Source of the DNA: Bradyrhizobium liaoningense
GTDB taxonomy: Bacteria > Pseudomonadota > Alphaproteobacteria > Rhizobiales > Xanthobacteraceae
Assembly: GCF_018130785.1 (NCBI RefSeq)
Contig: NZ_JAFCJT010000018.1
Span: 1-64,000 of the forward strand
DNA: 64,000 bases
Reading direction: 5' to 3'
Below, one piece after another: positions 32,856 through 42,652 of the stretch. Every line of letters starts with the position of its first letter. The stretch's first letter is position 1. The notes beneath the pieces were generated by a model, which saw only the letters and a program-made list of their open reading frames with translations, did not search any database and was not told where the DNA came from. A program made the position numbers and the translations under genes.

Positions 32856-34211
32856 ATGAAGAACGACGAAATCCTGAGCCAAATCACCGAGTTCTGCCGC
32901 AAGGCGGACATGGCGGAATCGACGTTTGGCCGGCGCGCGGTGAACGATGGGAAGCTGGTCCATCGCCTGCGCGAGGGAAAGCGCATCACGATCGACACGC
33001 TGGAGCGGATCCAGGCCTATATCGCCGCATCGACGACGGGCGGCCTGCCGCCGCCGCGGGGGCTCCAGGTCCCTCCGGAAAAGCGTGATCCGCGCGGCAA
33101 TTTCCGTTTCTTCGAGAACCGGCAGAAGTACCTGCTGTTCGTCCACACCTGCAGCGAGAAGCGGGTGGTTGCCGAGCGCGTCGCGCTGGAGCTCGCCAGC
33201 ATCCATCCTCGCCCACCGGCCCTGCGTATCTTCGACGCGGGCGTCGGCGACGGCACGGTGCTGGCCCGGGTGCTGCGCGCCACGCACCAACGCTACCCGC
33301 ACATGCCGTTCTATGTGGCGGGCAAGGAGCTCAGCCTCGAGGACTTGCGGCTGACGCTGGAGAGGGTCCCGGACCGCATTTTCGAGCACCCGGCGTCGGT
33401 GTTCGTGTTCACCAACATGTTCTACTCCGAGGCGCCCTGGCTCACGCCGGCATCGCCTGCGGCGGCGGCCGCCACCGTCTGGCACGAGGTTCCGCTACGG
33501 GGCGCCTCATCGGGAGAGTTCGAGCAGCAGATCGCCGAGCTGAGGCCGTTCCTGGAGCAGAACTGGCGCGCCGCGATCAGCCCGCGCACAGCCATGCCGC
33601 TCTATGAGCGGCCCGTCGTCCTGGTGCTCTATCGCGAGGACCACAGGTTCCTGCTGGATTCGACCATTCCGCGGCCGGGCCAGACCGAGGCCAATTTCGA
33701 CCTGGTCATTGCATCCCAGCCCTACCGCGCCCTGTCCTCGGTCAATTTCCGGGCAAAGCGGATCATTGCACCGCTGGCGCGGGCGCTTCGGCCCGGCGGG
33801 CGGCTGATCGGTATCCACTCTCATGGTCACGATCCCGGTATGGAAATGATCCAGGCGATCTGGCCTGGAGAAAATCCTTTCTCGGTCAGCCGTCATGAGC
33901 TATTGCGCGCGGTAAAGTATGAGCTTGGGTCGTTGGGCCGCGACCTAAATTTTAATGCTTATGCGGACAACCGTTCGATCTTCAGGTATGATATGGAAGC
34001 GCTGCCCAACGAGGTGACGGGTACCATCGGAACCTCGACGGCCTTTGCAGCGTGGAATGCGGCGGTGTATGTGGCGCAGATCGAGGACGACCGATTGACA
34101 GAAATGACTCAAAACGGCCGCACTCTGGATGCTGCCCGGGACGTGCTGCGGAAGTACAACGGGCTCTGGTTTCTCGACGAGTCCTACGTCATCTCGCGAC
34201 GGCGTGATTGA
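32856..34211 (+). CDS. SAM-dependent methyltransferase with N-terminal helix-turn-helix-like domain
   Basis: 451 residues from the ATG at 32856 (MKNDEILSQI); the frame is open further upstream but without protein character. Residues ~5-58 (ITEFCRKADMAESTFGRRAV, VHRLREGKRITIDTLERIQ) look like a small helix-turn-helix domain, with AESTFGRRAV as the turn and VHRLREG as recognition-like helix. Residues ~120-400 are a class I methyltransferase: motif I IFDAGVGDGTVLARVL, then DLVIASQPYRAL (motif IV-like) and LARALRPGGRLIGIHSHGHD (motif V/VI). The C-terminal ~70 residues are unassigned. It directly precedes metK (62 bp) and ahcY, the enzymes that make SAM and remove SAH, so it belongs to the SAM cycle by context. 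Substrate unknown. Confidence 0.75.
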   Translation: MKNDEILSQITEFCRKADMAESTFGRRAVNDGKLVHRLREGKRITIDTLERIQAYIAASTTGGLPPPRGLQVPPEKRDPRGNFRFFENRQKYLLFVHTCSEKRVVAERVALELASIHPRPPALRIFDAGVGDGTVLARVLRATHQRYPHMPFYVAGKELSLEDLRLTLERVPDRIFEHPASVFVFTNMFYSEAPWLTPASPAAAAATVWHEVPLRGASSGEFEQQIAELRPFLEQNWRAAISPRTAMPLYERPVVLVLYREDHRFLLDSTIPRPGQTEANFDLVIASQPYRALSSVNFRAKRIIAPLARALRPGGRLIGIHSHGHDPGMEMIQAIWPGENPFSVSRHELLRAVKYELGSLGRDLNFNAYADNRSIFRYDMEALPNEVTGTIGTSTAFAAWNAAVYVAQIEDDRLTEMTQNGRTLDAARDVLRKYNGLWFLDESYVISRRRD

Positions 34212-34273
34212 CATAATCCAAGGTTAAACATCGCAAACGCCCGCCAGGTTAACGGCGGAACAAGGGGTTACTG
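34212..34273 (+). promoter_or_regulatory. metK leader with a possible small pseudoknot
   Basis: The 62-nt gap holds CCGCC (34241-34245) and GGCGG (34254-34258), a 5-bp stem with the 8-nt loop AGGTTAAC. The loop bases TAAC (34250-34253) can pair with GTTA at 34267-34270, just after the ribosome site AAGGGG (34262-34267). AGGTTAA occurs a second time at 34221-34227. This geometry (hairpin plus pseudoknot next to the Shine-Dalgarno) is that of small translational riboswitches such as SAM/SAH types, but I do not see their consensus. Confidence 0.3.
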
Positions 34274-35470
<1,197 letters not shown>

Positions 35471-35480
35471 CCGCCAACGT

Positions 35481-35571
35481 CATTCCGGGCGCCGCGACAG
35501 CGGCGACCCGGGACCCGTATCCATCGTGTCGAGATTCCGGGTTCGCCTCTTTAGGGCGACCCGGAATGACC
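35481..35571. repeat. Intergenic palindromic repeat (CATTCCGGG / CCCGGAATG type)
   Basis: The ends TCATTCCGGGCGCC and GCGACCCGGAATGAC are inverted copies, and GACCCGGGACCCG and GAGATTCCGGGTTCG lie inside. It occupies most of the metK-ahcY gap and would form a long RNA stem-loop in a joint transcript. Confidence 0.65.
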
Positions 35572-35594
35572 AATTCAGCAACAGGACCTCCGCT

Positions 35595-37016
35595 ATGAAT
35601 GCGAAGCCCGGCTTCACTGACTACATCGTCAAGGACATTTCGCTCGCCGATTTCGGGCGCAAGGAACTCTCGCTCGCCGAGACCGAGATGCCCGGCCTGA
35701 TGGCCACCCGCGAGGAGTTCGGCCCGAAGCAGCCGCTGAAGGGCGCGCGCATCGCCGGCTCGCTGCACATGACGATCCAGACCGGCGTGCTGATCGAGAC
35801 GCTGGCGGCACTCGGCGCCGACATTCGCTGGGTCTCCTGCAACATCTATTCGACGCAGGACCACGCCGCGGCGGCGATCGCAGCCGCCGGCATTCCGGTG
35901 TTCGCGGTCAAGGGCGAGACGCTGAAGGATTACTGGGACTACACCGCAAAGCTGTTCGACTGGCACGGCGGCGGTCACCCGAACATGATCCTCGATGACG
36001 GCGGCGACGCCACCATGTACGTCCATCTCGGCCTGCGCGCCGAGAACGGCGACACCGCCTTCCTCGACAAGCCCGGCTCGGAAGAAGAGGAAGTCTTCTT
36101 CGCGCTCCTGAAGAAGCAGCTCAAGGAAAAGCCGAAGGGCTACTTCGCCGAGATCGCCAAGAGCATCAAGGGCGTTTCCGAAGAGACCACCACGGGCGTG
36201 CATCGTCTCTATGACATGCAGAAGGCCGGCACGCTGCTGTGGCCAGCGATCAACGTCAACGACAGCGTCACCAAGTCGAAGTTCGACAACCTCTATGGCT
36301 GCCGTGAATCGCTGGTCGACGGCATCCGCCGCGGCACCGACGTGATGATGTCGGGCAAGGTTGCGATGGTCGCGGGCTTTGGCGACGTCGGCAAGGGTTC
36401 GGCCGCCTCGCTGCGCCAGGCCGGCTGCCGCGTGATGGTCTCCGAAGTCGATCCGATCTGCGCGCTGCAAGCCGCGATGGAGGGCTACGAGGTCGTGACC
36501 ATGGAAGACGCCGCCCCGCGCGCCGACATCTTCGTCACCGCGACCGGCAACAAGGACATCATCACCATCGAGCACATGCGCGCGATGAAGGATCGCGCCA
36601 TCGTCTGCAACATCGGCCACTTCGACAACGAGATCCAGATCGCGGGTCTGCGTAACCTGAAGTGGACCAACATCAAGCCGCAGGTCGACGAGATCGAATT
36701 CCCCGACAAGCACCGCATCATCATGCTGTCGGAGGGCCGCCTCGTGAACCTCGGTAACGCCATGGGCCATCCGTCCTTCGTGATGTCGGCTTCCTTCACC
36801 AACCAGACGCTGGCGCAGATCGAGCTCTTCGCCAACAACAAGGACGGCAAGTACAAGAAGGAAGTCTACGTGCTGCCGAAGTCGCTGGACGAGAAGGTCG
36901 CACGCCTGCATCTCGCCAAGATCGGCGTCAAGCTCACCGAGCTGCGCAAGGACCAGGCCGACTATATCGGCGTGAAGCAAGAAGGTCCGTACAAGTCGGA
37001 CCACTATCGCTACTGA
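35595..37016 (+). CDS. ahcY: S-adenosylhomocysteinase
   Basis: 473 residues from the ATG at 35595; the frame is open far upstream through metK in another frame, which is not coding. Hydrolyses SAH to adenosine and homocysteine with bound NAD. GSLHMTIQTGVLIETLAALG and SCNIYSTQDHAAAAIA are the first signature, KVAMVAGFGDVGKGSA is the NAD-binding loop, and GHFDNEIQI and GHPSFVMSASFTNQTLAQIE follow. The C-terminus KSDHYRY is the usual tail that completes the neighbouring active site. A Rho-independent terminator follows 26 bp after the stop, closing the SAM-cycle block. Confidence 0.97.
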   Translation: MNAKPGFTDYIVKDISLADFGRKELSLAETEMPGLMATREEFGPKQPLKGARIAGSLHMTIQTGVLIETLAALGADIRWVSCNIYSTQDHAAAAIAAAGIPVFAVKGETLKDYWDYTAKLFDWHGGGHPNMILDDGGDATMYVHLGLRAENGDTAFLDKPGSEEEEVFFALLKKQLKEKPKGYFAEIAKSIKGVSEETTTGVHRLYDMQKAGTLLWPAINVNDSVTKSKFDNLYGCRESLVDGIRRGTDVMMSGKVAMVAGFGDVGKGSAASLRQAGCRVMVSEVDPICALQAAMEGYEVVTMEDAAPRADIFVTATGNKDIITIEHMRAMKDRAIVCNIGHFDNEIQIAGLRNLKWTNIKPQVDEIEFPDKHRIIMLSEGRLVNLGNAMGHPSFVMSASFTNQTLAQIELFANNKDGKYKKEVYVLPKSLDEKVARLHLAKIGVKLTELRKDQADYIGVKQEGPYKSDHYRY

Positions 37017-37041
37017 GATCGCATCCAGCTGCGACACGAAG

Positions 37042-37068
37042 GCCCCGGAGCGATCCGGGGCTTTTTTT
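37042..37068 (+). terminator. Rho-independent terminator after ahcY
   Basis: GCCCCGGA (37042-37049), loop GCGA and TCCGGGGC (37054-37061) form an 8-bp GC stem, followed by seven T (37062-37068). Confidence 0.92.
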
Positions 37069-37178
37069 GCAGCCTCGTTGTGCTACGCTCGGAGGTAGAG
37101 CCAGAACAAGCCCGCCACTTCTGAAGCGGGGGGCCGCGTTTCCCACGTTCATTGTCAAATGCATATGGAGGGAATGCG

Positions 37179-37591
37179 ATGTCCAGCGAAGCCAACGTTC
37201 AGTTGCTCAAGGAAGCCTATCATCGGTGGAACGACGCGGCAGCGTCGACTATTGGTTCGACAGCGTCATCGGCGCGCAGATCAAATTCAACTCGCTTCCA
37301 CAGGGGGCTCCGGCGGTGCCCTTTGCCAAGTGTTATGACGACCGCGCCCAGCTGCGTGGCTATTTCGACGGTCTGCTGGCCGACTGGAGCATGCAGTACT
37401 ACACTATGAATGAATACGTCGCGCAGGGCGACGCTGTCTTCGCGCGCGGCAAGTGCGCCTGGACCAACAAAAGGACCGGGAGGGTCGCTGAGACCCCGAA
37501 GGTCGATTTCTGGCGCTTCAAGGACGGCAAGGCGATCGAATTTTACGAGTACTTCGACACAGCCCTTGTCTATGACGCCGCCACCGCCTGA
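37179..37591 (+). pseudogene. SnoaL-like (NTF2-fold) protein with a frameshift
   Basis: From the ATG at 37179 (ribosome site GGAGG) the frame reads NVQLLKEAYHRWND. Near 37236 the match moves to the next frame, reading GSVDYWFDSVIGAQIKF, CAWTNKRTGRVAETPKVDFW and AIEFYEYFDTALVYDA to the TGA at 37589-37591. Together this is a complete ~137-residue SnoaL/ketosteroid-isomerase-like protein interrupted by one missing base. Either a recent mutation or a base-call error. Members of this fold are small hydrolases or isomerases with unclear roles. Confidence 0.7.
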
Positions 37592-37642
37592 CGGTTGCAA
37601 TTCGGCGCGCCGCCGCCCATCCTGTGCCGGGGGAAGAACGCC

Positions 37643-39109
37643 ATGACCGAAGCCAAAGAACATTTCGATGTCCTGATCGTCGGTGCCGGCCTGTCCGGCA
37701 TCGGCGCGGGCTATCATCTTCAGAGCAAGTGCCCGGGCAAGAGCTACGTCATCCTGGAGGGGCGGGACTGCATCGGCGGCACCTGGGACCTGTTTCGCTA
37801 TCCCGGTGTCCGCTCCGACAGCGACATGTTCACCCTCGGCTATTCGTTCAAGCCGTGGACCGATCCGAAGGCGATCGCCGACGGGCCGCAGATCCTCAAC
37901 TATGTGCGCGAGACCGCAGCCGAGAACGGCATCGAGAAGCACATCCGCTTCCGCCATCGCGTCAAGCGTGCGGCGTGGTCGACGAGTGAGGCGCGCTGGA
38001 CCGTCGAGGCCGAGCGCATCACCGGCGAGGGCGCGACCGAGCTCGTGCGCTTCACCTGCAATTTCCTGTTCATGTGCTCGGGCTATTACAAATACGAGGC
38101 GGGCTACACGCCGGAGTTCAAGGGCGCGGCGGATTTCGCCGGCCGCATCGTGCATCCCCAGAAATGGACCGAGGACATCGACTACGCAGGAAAACGCGTC
38201 GTCGTGATCGGCTCGGGCGCAACCGCGGTGACGCTGGTGCCGGAGCTGGCCAAGAAGGCAGCGCAGGTCACCATGCTGCAGCGCTCGCCGACCTACGTGG
38301 TGTCGCGCCCGGCGCAGGATCCCGTCGCCAACAAGTTGCGTCGTAATCTGCCGACGCGGCTCGCCTATCATGTCATCCGCTGGCGCAACGTGATGTGGGG
38401 CATGTTCTTCTTCCAGCTCAGCCGCCGCCGTCCTGCGAAGGTGAAGGAGCTGGTGCTCAAGGCCGTGCAGATGGCGCTCGGCCCCGACTACGACGTCGCG
38501 ACCCATTTCACGCCGCGCTATAATCCCTGGGACCAGCGGTTGTGCCTCGTGCCCGACGGCGATCTGTTCAAGGCGATCCGCGAGCAGCGTGCCTCCGTTG
38601 TCACGAGCGAGATCGACAATTTTACGCGCGACGGCATCCGCCTGAAGGACGGTAACGAACTCGCGGCCGACATCATCGTAACAGCGACGGGGCTGGTGCT
38701 CCAGGTCGTCGGCGGCCTCGAGATCAGCGTCGACGGTCGCGCCGTCGATTTCGCCAACACGCTGACCTACAAGGGCATGATGTATGCCGACGTGCCGAAC
38801 ATGGCGTCGGCCTTCGGCTACACCAACGCGTCCTGGACGCTGAAATGCGATCTCACCTGCGAATATGCCTGCCGGCTCATCAACTACATGGACCGGCACA
38901 ATTTCCGTCAGTGCATGCCGCACAATGACGACCCCTCGATCACCGCGCAGCCGTCGCTCGATTTCACCTCGGGCTATGTGCAGCGCTCGGTCGCGAAGAT
39001 GCCGAAGCAGGGCTCGAAGCAGCCATGGCGGCTGTACCAGAATTACGCGCTCGACATCGTCTCCTTGCGCTTCGGCAAGATCGACGACGGCGTGATGCAG
39101 TATTCCTGA
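37643..39109 (+). CDS. Flavin monooxygenase, Baeyer-Villiger type (EthA-like)
   Basis: 488 residues from the ATG at 37643. It should insert oxygen next to ketones or oxidise sulfides and amines using FAD and NADPH. VLIVGAGLSGIGAGYHL is the FAD Rossmann loop (GxGxxG). The segment GGTWDLFRYPGVRSDSDM is the conserved flavin-site stretch of class B monooxygenases. FAGRIVHPQKW fits the Baeyer-Villiger fingerprint (FxGxxxHxxxW), and VVVIGSGATAV is the second Rossmann loop for NADPH. Length and the PRYNPWDQRLCLVPDGDLFK block resemble EthA. It lies 51 bp after the frameshifted SnoaL gene, perhaps the same transcript. Substrate unknown. Confidence 0.88.
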   Translation: MTEAKEHFDVLIVGAGLSGIGAGYHLQSKCPGKSYVILEGRDCIGGTWDLFRYPGVRSDSDMFTLGYSFKPWTDPKAIADGPQILNYVRETAAENGIEKHIRFRHRVKRAAWSTSEARWTVEAERITGEGATELVRFTCNFLFMCSGYYKYEAGYTPEFKGAADFAGRIVHPQKWTEDIDYAGKRVVVIGSGATAVTLVPELAKKAAQVTMLQRSPTYVVSRPAQDPVANKLRRNLPTRLAYHVIRWRNVMWGMFFFQLSRRRPAKVKELVLKAVQMALGPDYDVATHFTPRYNPWDQRLCLVPDGDLFKAIREQRASVVTSEIDNFTRDGIRLKDGNELAADIIVTATGLVLQVVGGLEISVDGRAVDFANTLTYKGMMYADVPNMASAFGYTNASWTLKCDLTCEYACRLINYMDRHNFRQCMPHNDDPSITAQPSLDFTSGYVQRSVAKMPKQGSKQPWRLYQNYALDIVSLRFGKIDDGVMQYS

Positions 39110-39127
39110 TCACGTCATCGGCCCGCT

Positions 39128-40369
39128 TTATGCCTTGCGCGTGGTGAGCGCGAGCCCAAGATCGATCGCAAGCGCGAGCACCACGGCGGCGCCGCCAAGT
39201 CCGAACAGGACCAGATAGTCGCCGTCGGTCTGCGCGTAGATCCAGGAGAAGCCGTAGGCGGCCGCAGCCTGGAACAGCGCAAAGCTCGTGGTGGCGTGGC
39301 TCCATGTCGCGCGCTGCTGCTCGGTCGAGTGCGGCACGAGCTCGTGAATGCGTCCGAGCACCAGCGGCACGATACCGGGTGTGAAGCCGCCGACCACCAC
39401 GCTCGACACGATCAGCGAAATCGGCGCGGTGCTGACGGTCGGCAGCAGCACGGCAGCCGCCTCGATCAGGAACGCCGCGCGCAAGGCCGGGCCAAATCCC
39501 GAGCGGTCGCCAAGATGTCCGGTGACGAGCGGGCCGATGATGGCGCCGAGGCCGTAGAGCACCCAGTAGCGCGATCCTGCGGCAATGCCCTGGCCGAGGC
39601 CGCGCGCCACGAAGTCGATGATGAAGACCATGTGCGGCACCAGGGCCACCGCGTTGAGGCCATACTGGACTAGCAGCGCGCGGACCGCGGGCGAGGCCTG
39701 ATAGGACTTCGCGTGATGCGAAGGCGAGGCATCGCTCCTGGCCTCCGCAGGCCAGTTCCACCAGCTTGCGATCGTTAGCACCGCCGAGAGCACGCCGAGG
39801 CCGTACCAGCTCTGCTGCAAGCCTTGTTGCAGGAGCAGCGGCACCAGCGTGCCCGATGCAGCGACGCCAAGGCCGACGCCGGCAAAGATCACGCCGCCGA
39901 CGGTGCCGCGCCGAGCGGCCGATACGTGCGGCAGAATGACCGAGGCCGCCAGCACCATGATAATTCCGCCGGTGAGGCCTGAGAGGAAGCGCCAGGCGAA
40001 GAACCAGGTGAATGACACCGGGGTTGAGCTCGCGAAGAAGGAGAGGGTGGCAAGCAGCATCATCGCCCGCAGCGCGCAGACTGCGCCGATGCGCGTGGCC
40101 AAGGCGCGTGCCGCGAGCGCGCCAGTGAGGTAACCGGCGAGGTTGGCGGCGCCGAGATAAACCACATCGGATGCGCTGAACCACTTTGCGGCGATCAGCG
40201 CCGGGATCAACGGCGTGTAGGAAAAGCGGGCGAGCCCAAGTCCGACCAGTGATGCGGACAATCCAGCCACGGCGTATCGCCAAGCCTGCCGCGCGGTCGA
40301 TTGCGATTCCGATCCCGGCCGCTGATGCGGCCGGGAGTGGTGTCCAGTGTTTGCATTGAGTTCAGTCAT
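39128..40369 (-). CDS. MFS transporter, YbfB/YjiJ-like
   Basis: 413 residues from the ATG at 40369, preceded by AGGAGGA. Twelve hydrophobic segments. The start AGLSASLVGLGLARFSYTPL with an LGxxRFxYxPL pattern, then YLGAANLAGYLTGALAARAL, are features of the YbfB/YjiJ MFS family. GPLVTGHLGDRSGFGPALR is the loop between helices 8 and 9 with the MFS motif A repeat. Convergent with the monooxygenase gene (18 bp). Upstream on the same strand come the tautomerase and SDR genes, so the three may be co-transcribed. Substrate unknown. Confidence 0.82.
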   Translation of the reverse strand: MTELNANTGHHSRPHQRPGSESQSTARQAWRYAVAGLSASLVGLGLARFSYTPLIPALIAAKWFSASDVVYLGAANLAGYLTGALAARALATRIGAVCALRAMMLLATLSFFASSTPVSFTWFFAWRFLSGLTGGIIMVLAASVILPHVSAARRGTVGGVIFAGVGLGVAASGTLVPLLLQQGLQQSWYGLGVLSAVLTIASWWNWPAEARSDASPSHHAKSYQASPAVRALLVQYGLNAVALVPHMVFIIDFVARGLGQGIAAGSRYWVLYGLGAIIGPLVTGHLGDRSGFGPALRAAFLIEAAAVLLPTVSTAPISLIVSSVVVGGFTPGIVPLVLGRIHELVPHSTEQQRATWSHATTSFALFQAAAAYGFSWIYAQTDGDYLVLFGLGGAAVVLALAIDLGLALTTRKA

Positions 40370-40399
40370 GTCATCCTCCTGCGCGCGGTCGCGCACGGA

Positions 40400-40636
40400 T
40401 CATCCTGTCTTTGCGGCGCGGCGGCGCCGGAAGTCCTGCACGGGCAGGCCGCCCCAGCCCCAATTGTCGGTGTCGACTTCCTCGATCACGACGAAGGTGG
40501 ACTCGAGCGGCTTGCAGAGCACGTCGAGCAGGAGCTGGCTCGATCCCTTGATCAGCGCGGCCTTCTCCTCCGCCGTGAGCGACGCCGCTCCCGGCGTCGT
40601 TCCTTCGCGGGTCACTTGAATGGTGACGATGGGCAT
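40400..40636 (-). CDS. 4-Oxalocrotonate-tautomerase-like small enzyme
   Basis: 78 residues. After removal of Met1 the protein begins with Pro (PIVTIQVTREG), the catalytic base of the tautomerase superfamily. The helix SLTAEEKAALIKGSSQLLLD and the strand TFVVIEEVDTDNWGWGGLPV (with Trp and the usual NWG-GG turn) fit the YusQ/4-OT-like fold. I start at the ATG at 40636 so that Pro is the second residue. It lies 13 bp after the SDR gene and 30 bp before the MFS gene. Confidence 0.85.
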   Translation of the reverse strand: MPIVTIQVTREGTTPGAASLTAEEKAALIKGSSQLLLDVLCKPLESTFVVIEEVDTDNWGWGGLPVQDFRRRRAAKTG

Positions 40637-40649
40637 GGTGTTTCTGCGC

Positions 40650-41360
40650 TCAGTGGCCGGCGCTCTGGCCGCCGTCGACGTGCAGGATCTCACCGGTTAC
40701 GAAGGACGCACCCTCGAGATAGAGCACGGCATCGACGATGTCGGACATCTCACCCATGTGGCCGACCGGGTGCAGCGCGCCGAGCTGGGCGTGCGTCGCG
40801 ACCGGATGCATCGGCGACTTGATGATCCCAGGCGACACCGCGTTCGCGCGGATGCCGCGCTTGGCATATTCGATCGCGAGCGACTTGGTCGCGGCGTTCA
40901 GCCCGCCCTTGCTCAGCGAGGCAAGCACCGAGGGCACATTGGAATTCGCCTGATCGACCAGCGTGGTCGTGATCTGGACGATGTGGCCAGAACCCTGCTT
41001 CTCCATCTCGGCGATGGCGAGCTGCGTAATATTGAAGAAGCCTGCGACGTTGGTGCCCATCACCGCCGCATAGTCCTCGGCCGTGTACTGCGTGAACGGC
41101 TTTGCGACGAAGATGCCGGCATTGTTGACCAGCGTGTCGACGCGGCCGAAGCGGGCGACGGCCTGCGCGACCACGCGTTCGGCGGTGCTCCGGTCGGCGA
41201 TGTCGCCGGGAATGGTGAGGATATCGTCGTCGCCGGACGACTTGACGGAGCGCGCCGTTGCGACGACGCGATAGTTCCGATTGCGAAAACCCTGGACCAG
41301 GGCGGCACCGATGCCCTGCGAAGCACCGGTGATGATCGCGACCTTCTGCTCGATACCCAT
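40650..41360 (-). CDS. Short-chain dehydrogenase/reductase-like protein lacking the catalytic Tyr
   Basis: 236 residues from the ATG at 41360. The Rossmann fold is intact: VAIITGASQGIGAALVQGF for NAD(P), DIAD after the second strand, and TLVNNAGIFV with the structural NNAG. At the active site, where SDRs have Y-x3-K, this protein reads VLASLSKGGLNAATK. The Lys is present but the position four before it is Ala, and the usual upstream Ser is replaced in QITTTLVDQ. PGIIKSPMH and VTGEILHVDGGQSAG at the end are typical. So it either binds nucleotide without classical catalysis or uses another residue. Divergent from the LysR gene, followed by the tautomerase. Confidence 0.85.
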   Translation of the reverse strand: MGIEQKVAIITGASQGIGAALVQGFRNRNYRVVATARSVKSSGDDDILTIPGDIADRSTAERVVAQAVARFGRVDTLVNNAGIFVAKPFTQYTAEDYAAVMGTNVAGFFNITQLAIAEMEKQGSGHIVQITTTLVDQANSNVPSVLASLSKGGLNAATKSLAIEYAKRGIRANAVSPGIIKSPMHPVATHAQLGALHPVGHMGEMSDIVDAVLYLEGASFVTGEILHVDGGQSAGH

Positions 41361-41576
41361 GATAGGCTCCTGTTGTTGGCCTGCGCAGGCCGGCTGCGGC
41401 GCAGCGGCTGGCTTGGTCGTTGAGGTACGCCGCGACGGCCCGGCTGCGAATACACGTTGTCCGGCAGACACTGTTACGTGGCGCGAACGAATGCCGGACC
41501 GGCCTTTGGCGGCGGTTGTCGCGGCGGGGGCGAACGCCTAGCTTGTCACCGGAATTTGATGGGGCGGCGGGAAGGC

Positions 41577-42500
41577 ATGGATCGTCTGGATGCGATGAAG
41601 GTGTTCGTCCTTGCGGTGGACGAGGGCAGCCTGGCTGCCGCGGGGCGCAAGCTCGGCCGCTCGCCGGCGGCGGTCAGCCGCGCCATCGCCTTCCTCGAGA
41701 AGCGGGGCGGCGCCGAGCTGCTGCACCGGACGACGCGATCGATCAAGCTGAGCGAGGAGGGAGAGCGCTATGTTGCGATCTGCCGCCGCGTGCTCACCGA
41801 GCTGGAGGAGGCCGATGACATCGCGGCGGGACCGCGCACGGCACCGCGCGGCCTGCTCACGATCACTGCCCCCGTGGTGTCGGGAGAGATGGTGCTGCGG
41901 CCGATCCTCGATGCATTTCTCGATGCTTATCCGACTGTGTCGGCCAAGCTCCTGTTGTTCGACCGTTCGGTCAATCTGATCGAGGAGGGCGTCGATGTCG
42001 CGCTTCGCATCGGTCCTCTCGCGGATTCGGCGATGGTCGCGATGCGGGTCGGCGAGATCAGCCGCGTCGTGGTGGCCGCGCCGCGTTATCTGAAGCAGCA
42101 TCCGCGCATCACGGAGCCCGGCGATCTCGCCAAGCACCAGATCGTGGCGATGGCGCACCTCCCCAATTCCTGGACTTTTGCGCCGCAGGCCGGCTCATCG
42201 GCAGCCAGGACAGTCCAGTTCACCCCGCGGCTCGTCGTCAACAGCACCTATGCGGCGGTGGCGTCCGCTGTTGACGGGCGCGGCGTGGCGCGGATGTATT
42301 CGTACCAGGTGGCGGAGCAGGTTGGGCGCGGCGAGCTCGAGATCGTGCTGGCCGGCGACGACGATCCGGAGATGCCCGCGCACTTGATCTGCCCGCAGGG
42401 CCGGCTCTCGGTGCCCAAGGTACGGGCCTTCACCGACTTCGCCGTGCCCCGGCTGAAGAAGCAGTTTGCGCTGCTGAAGAAGAGCCTCGGTGCACGCTAG
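41577..42500 (+). CDS. LysR-family transcriptional regulator
   Basis: 307 residues from the ATG at 41577. The N-terminal helix-turn-helix reads MKVFVLAVDEGSLAAAGRKL and RSPAAVSRAIAFLEKRGGAE, followed by LLHRTTRSIKLSEEGERY, the classic LysR linker start. The C-terminal effector domain includes VDVALRIGPLADSAMVAMRV and VSRVVVAAPRYL-like segments of the group that regulates small oxidoreductases. It is divergent from the SDR-tautomerase-MFS genes across 216 bp, the standard layout for a LysR regulator and its target. Confidence 0.9.
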   Translation: MDRLDAMKVFVLAVDEGSLAAAGRKLGRSPAAVSRAIAFLEKRGGAELLHRTTRSIKLSEEGERYVAICRRVLTELEEADDIAAGPRTAPRGLLTITAPVVSGEMVLRPILDAFLDAYPTVSAKLLLFDRSVNLIEEGVDVALRIGPLADSAMVAMRVGEISRVVVAAPRYLKQHPRITEPGDLAKHQIVAMAHLPNSWTFAPQAGSSAARTVQFTPRLVVNSTYAAVASAVDGRGVARMYSYQVAEQVGRGELEIVLAGDDDPEMPAHLICPQGRLSVPKVRAFTDFAVPRLKKQFALLKKSLGAR

Positions 42501-42615
42501 AGATTGCGGCCGTGCGGCGACTGGCATGCGTTGTTTTGCGTATACGGCCGCCGCGCTGAATCGGCGATGGTTCCAAAACGGTTAACGCCGATTTAACGGA
42601 TGAGTCCTAGCCTGT

Positions 42616-42647
42616 CTCGGCCGGGGTTACTCGCAAGGCCGAGGTGA
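42616..42647 (+). promoter_or_regulatory. Hairpin overlapping the ribosome binding site of the 51-residue gene
   Basis: CTCGGCC (42616-42622) and GGCCGAG (42637-42643) are perfect 7-bp inverted arms around a 14-nt loop. The 3' arm ends in the GAGGTGA (42641-42647) that serves as Shine-Dalgarno for the ATG at 42653. Formation of the stem would partly hide it. Confidence 0.5.
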
Positions 42648-42652
42648 GCCCA

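Noticed and set aside
34212..34273. SAM-II or SAM/SAH riboswitch call for the metK leader
   Set aside because: The known consensus sequences are not recognisable. Only a generic stem with a weak pseudoknot is seen, so it is listed as a low-confidence regulatory region, not as a named riboswitch.
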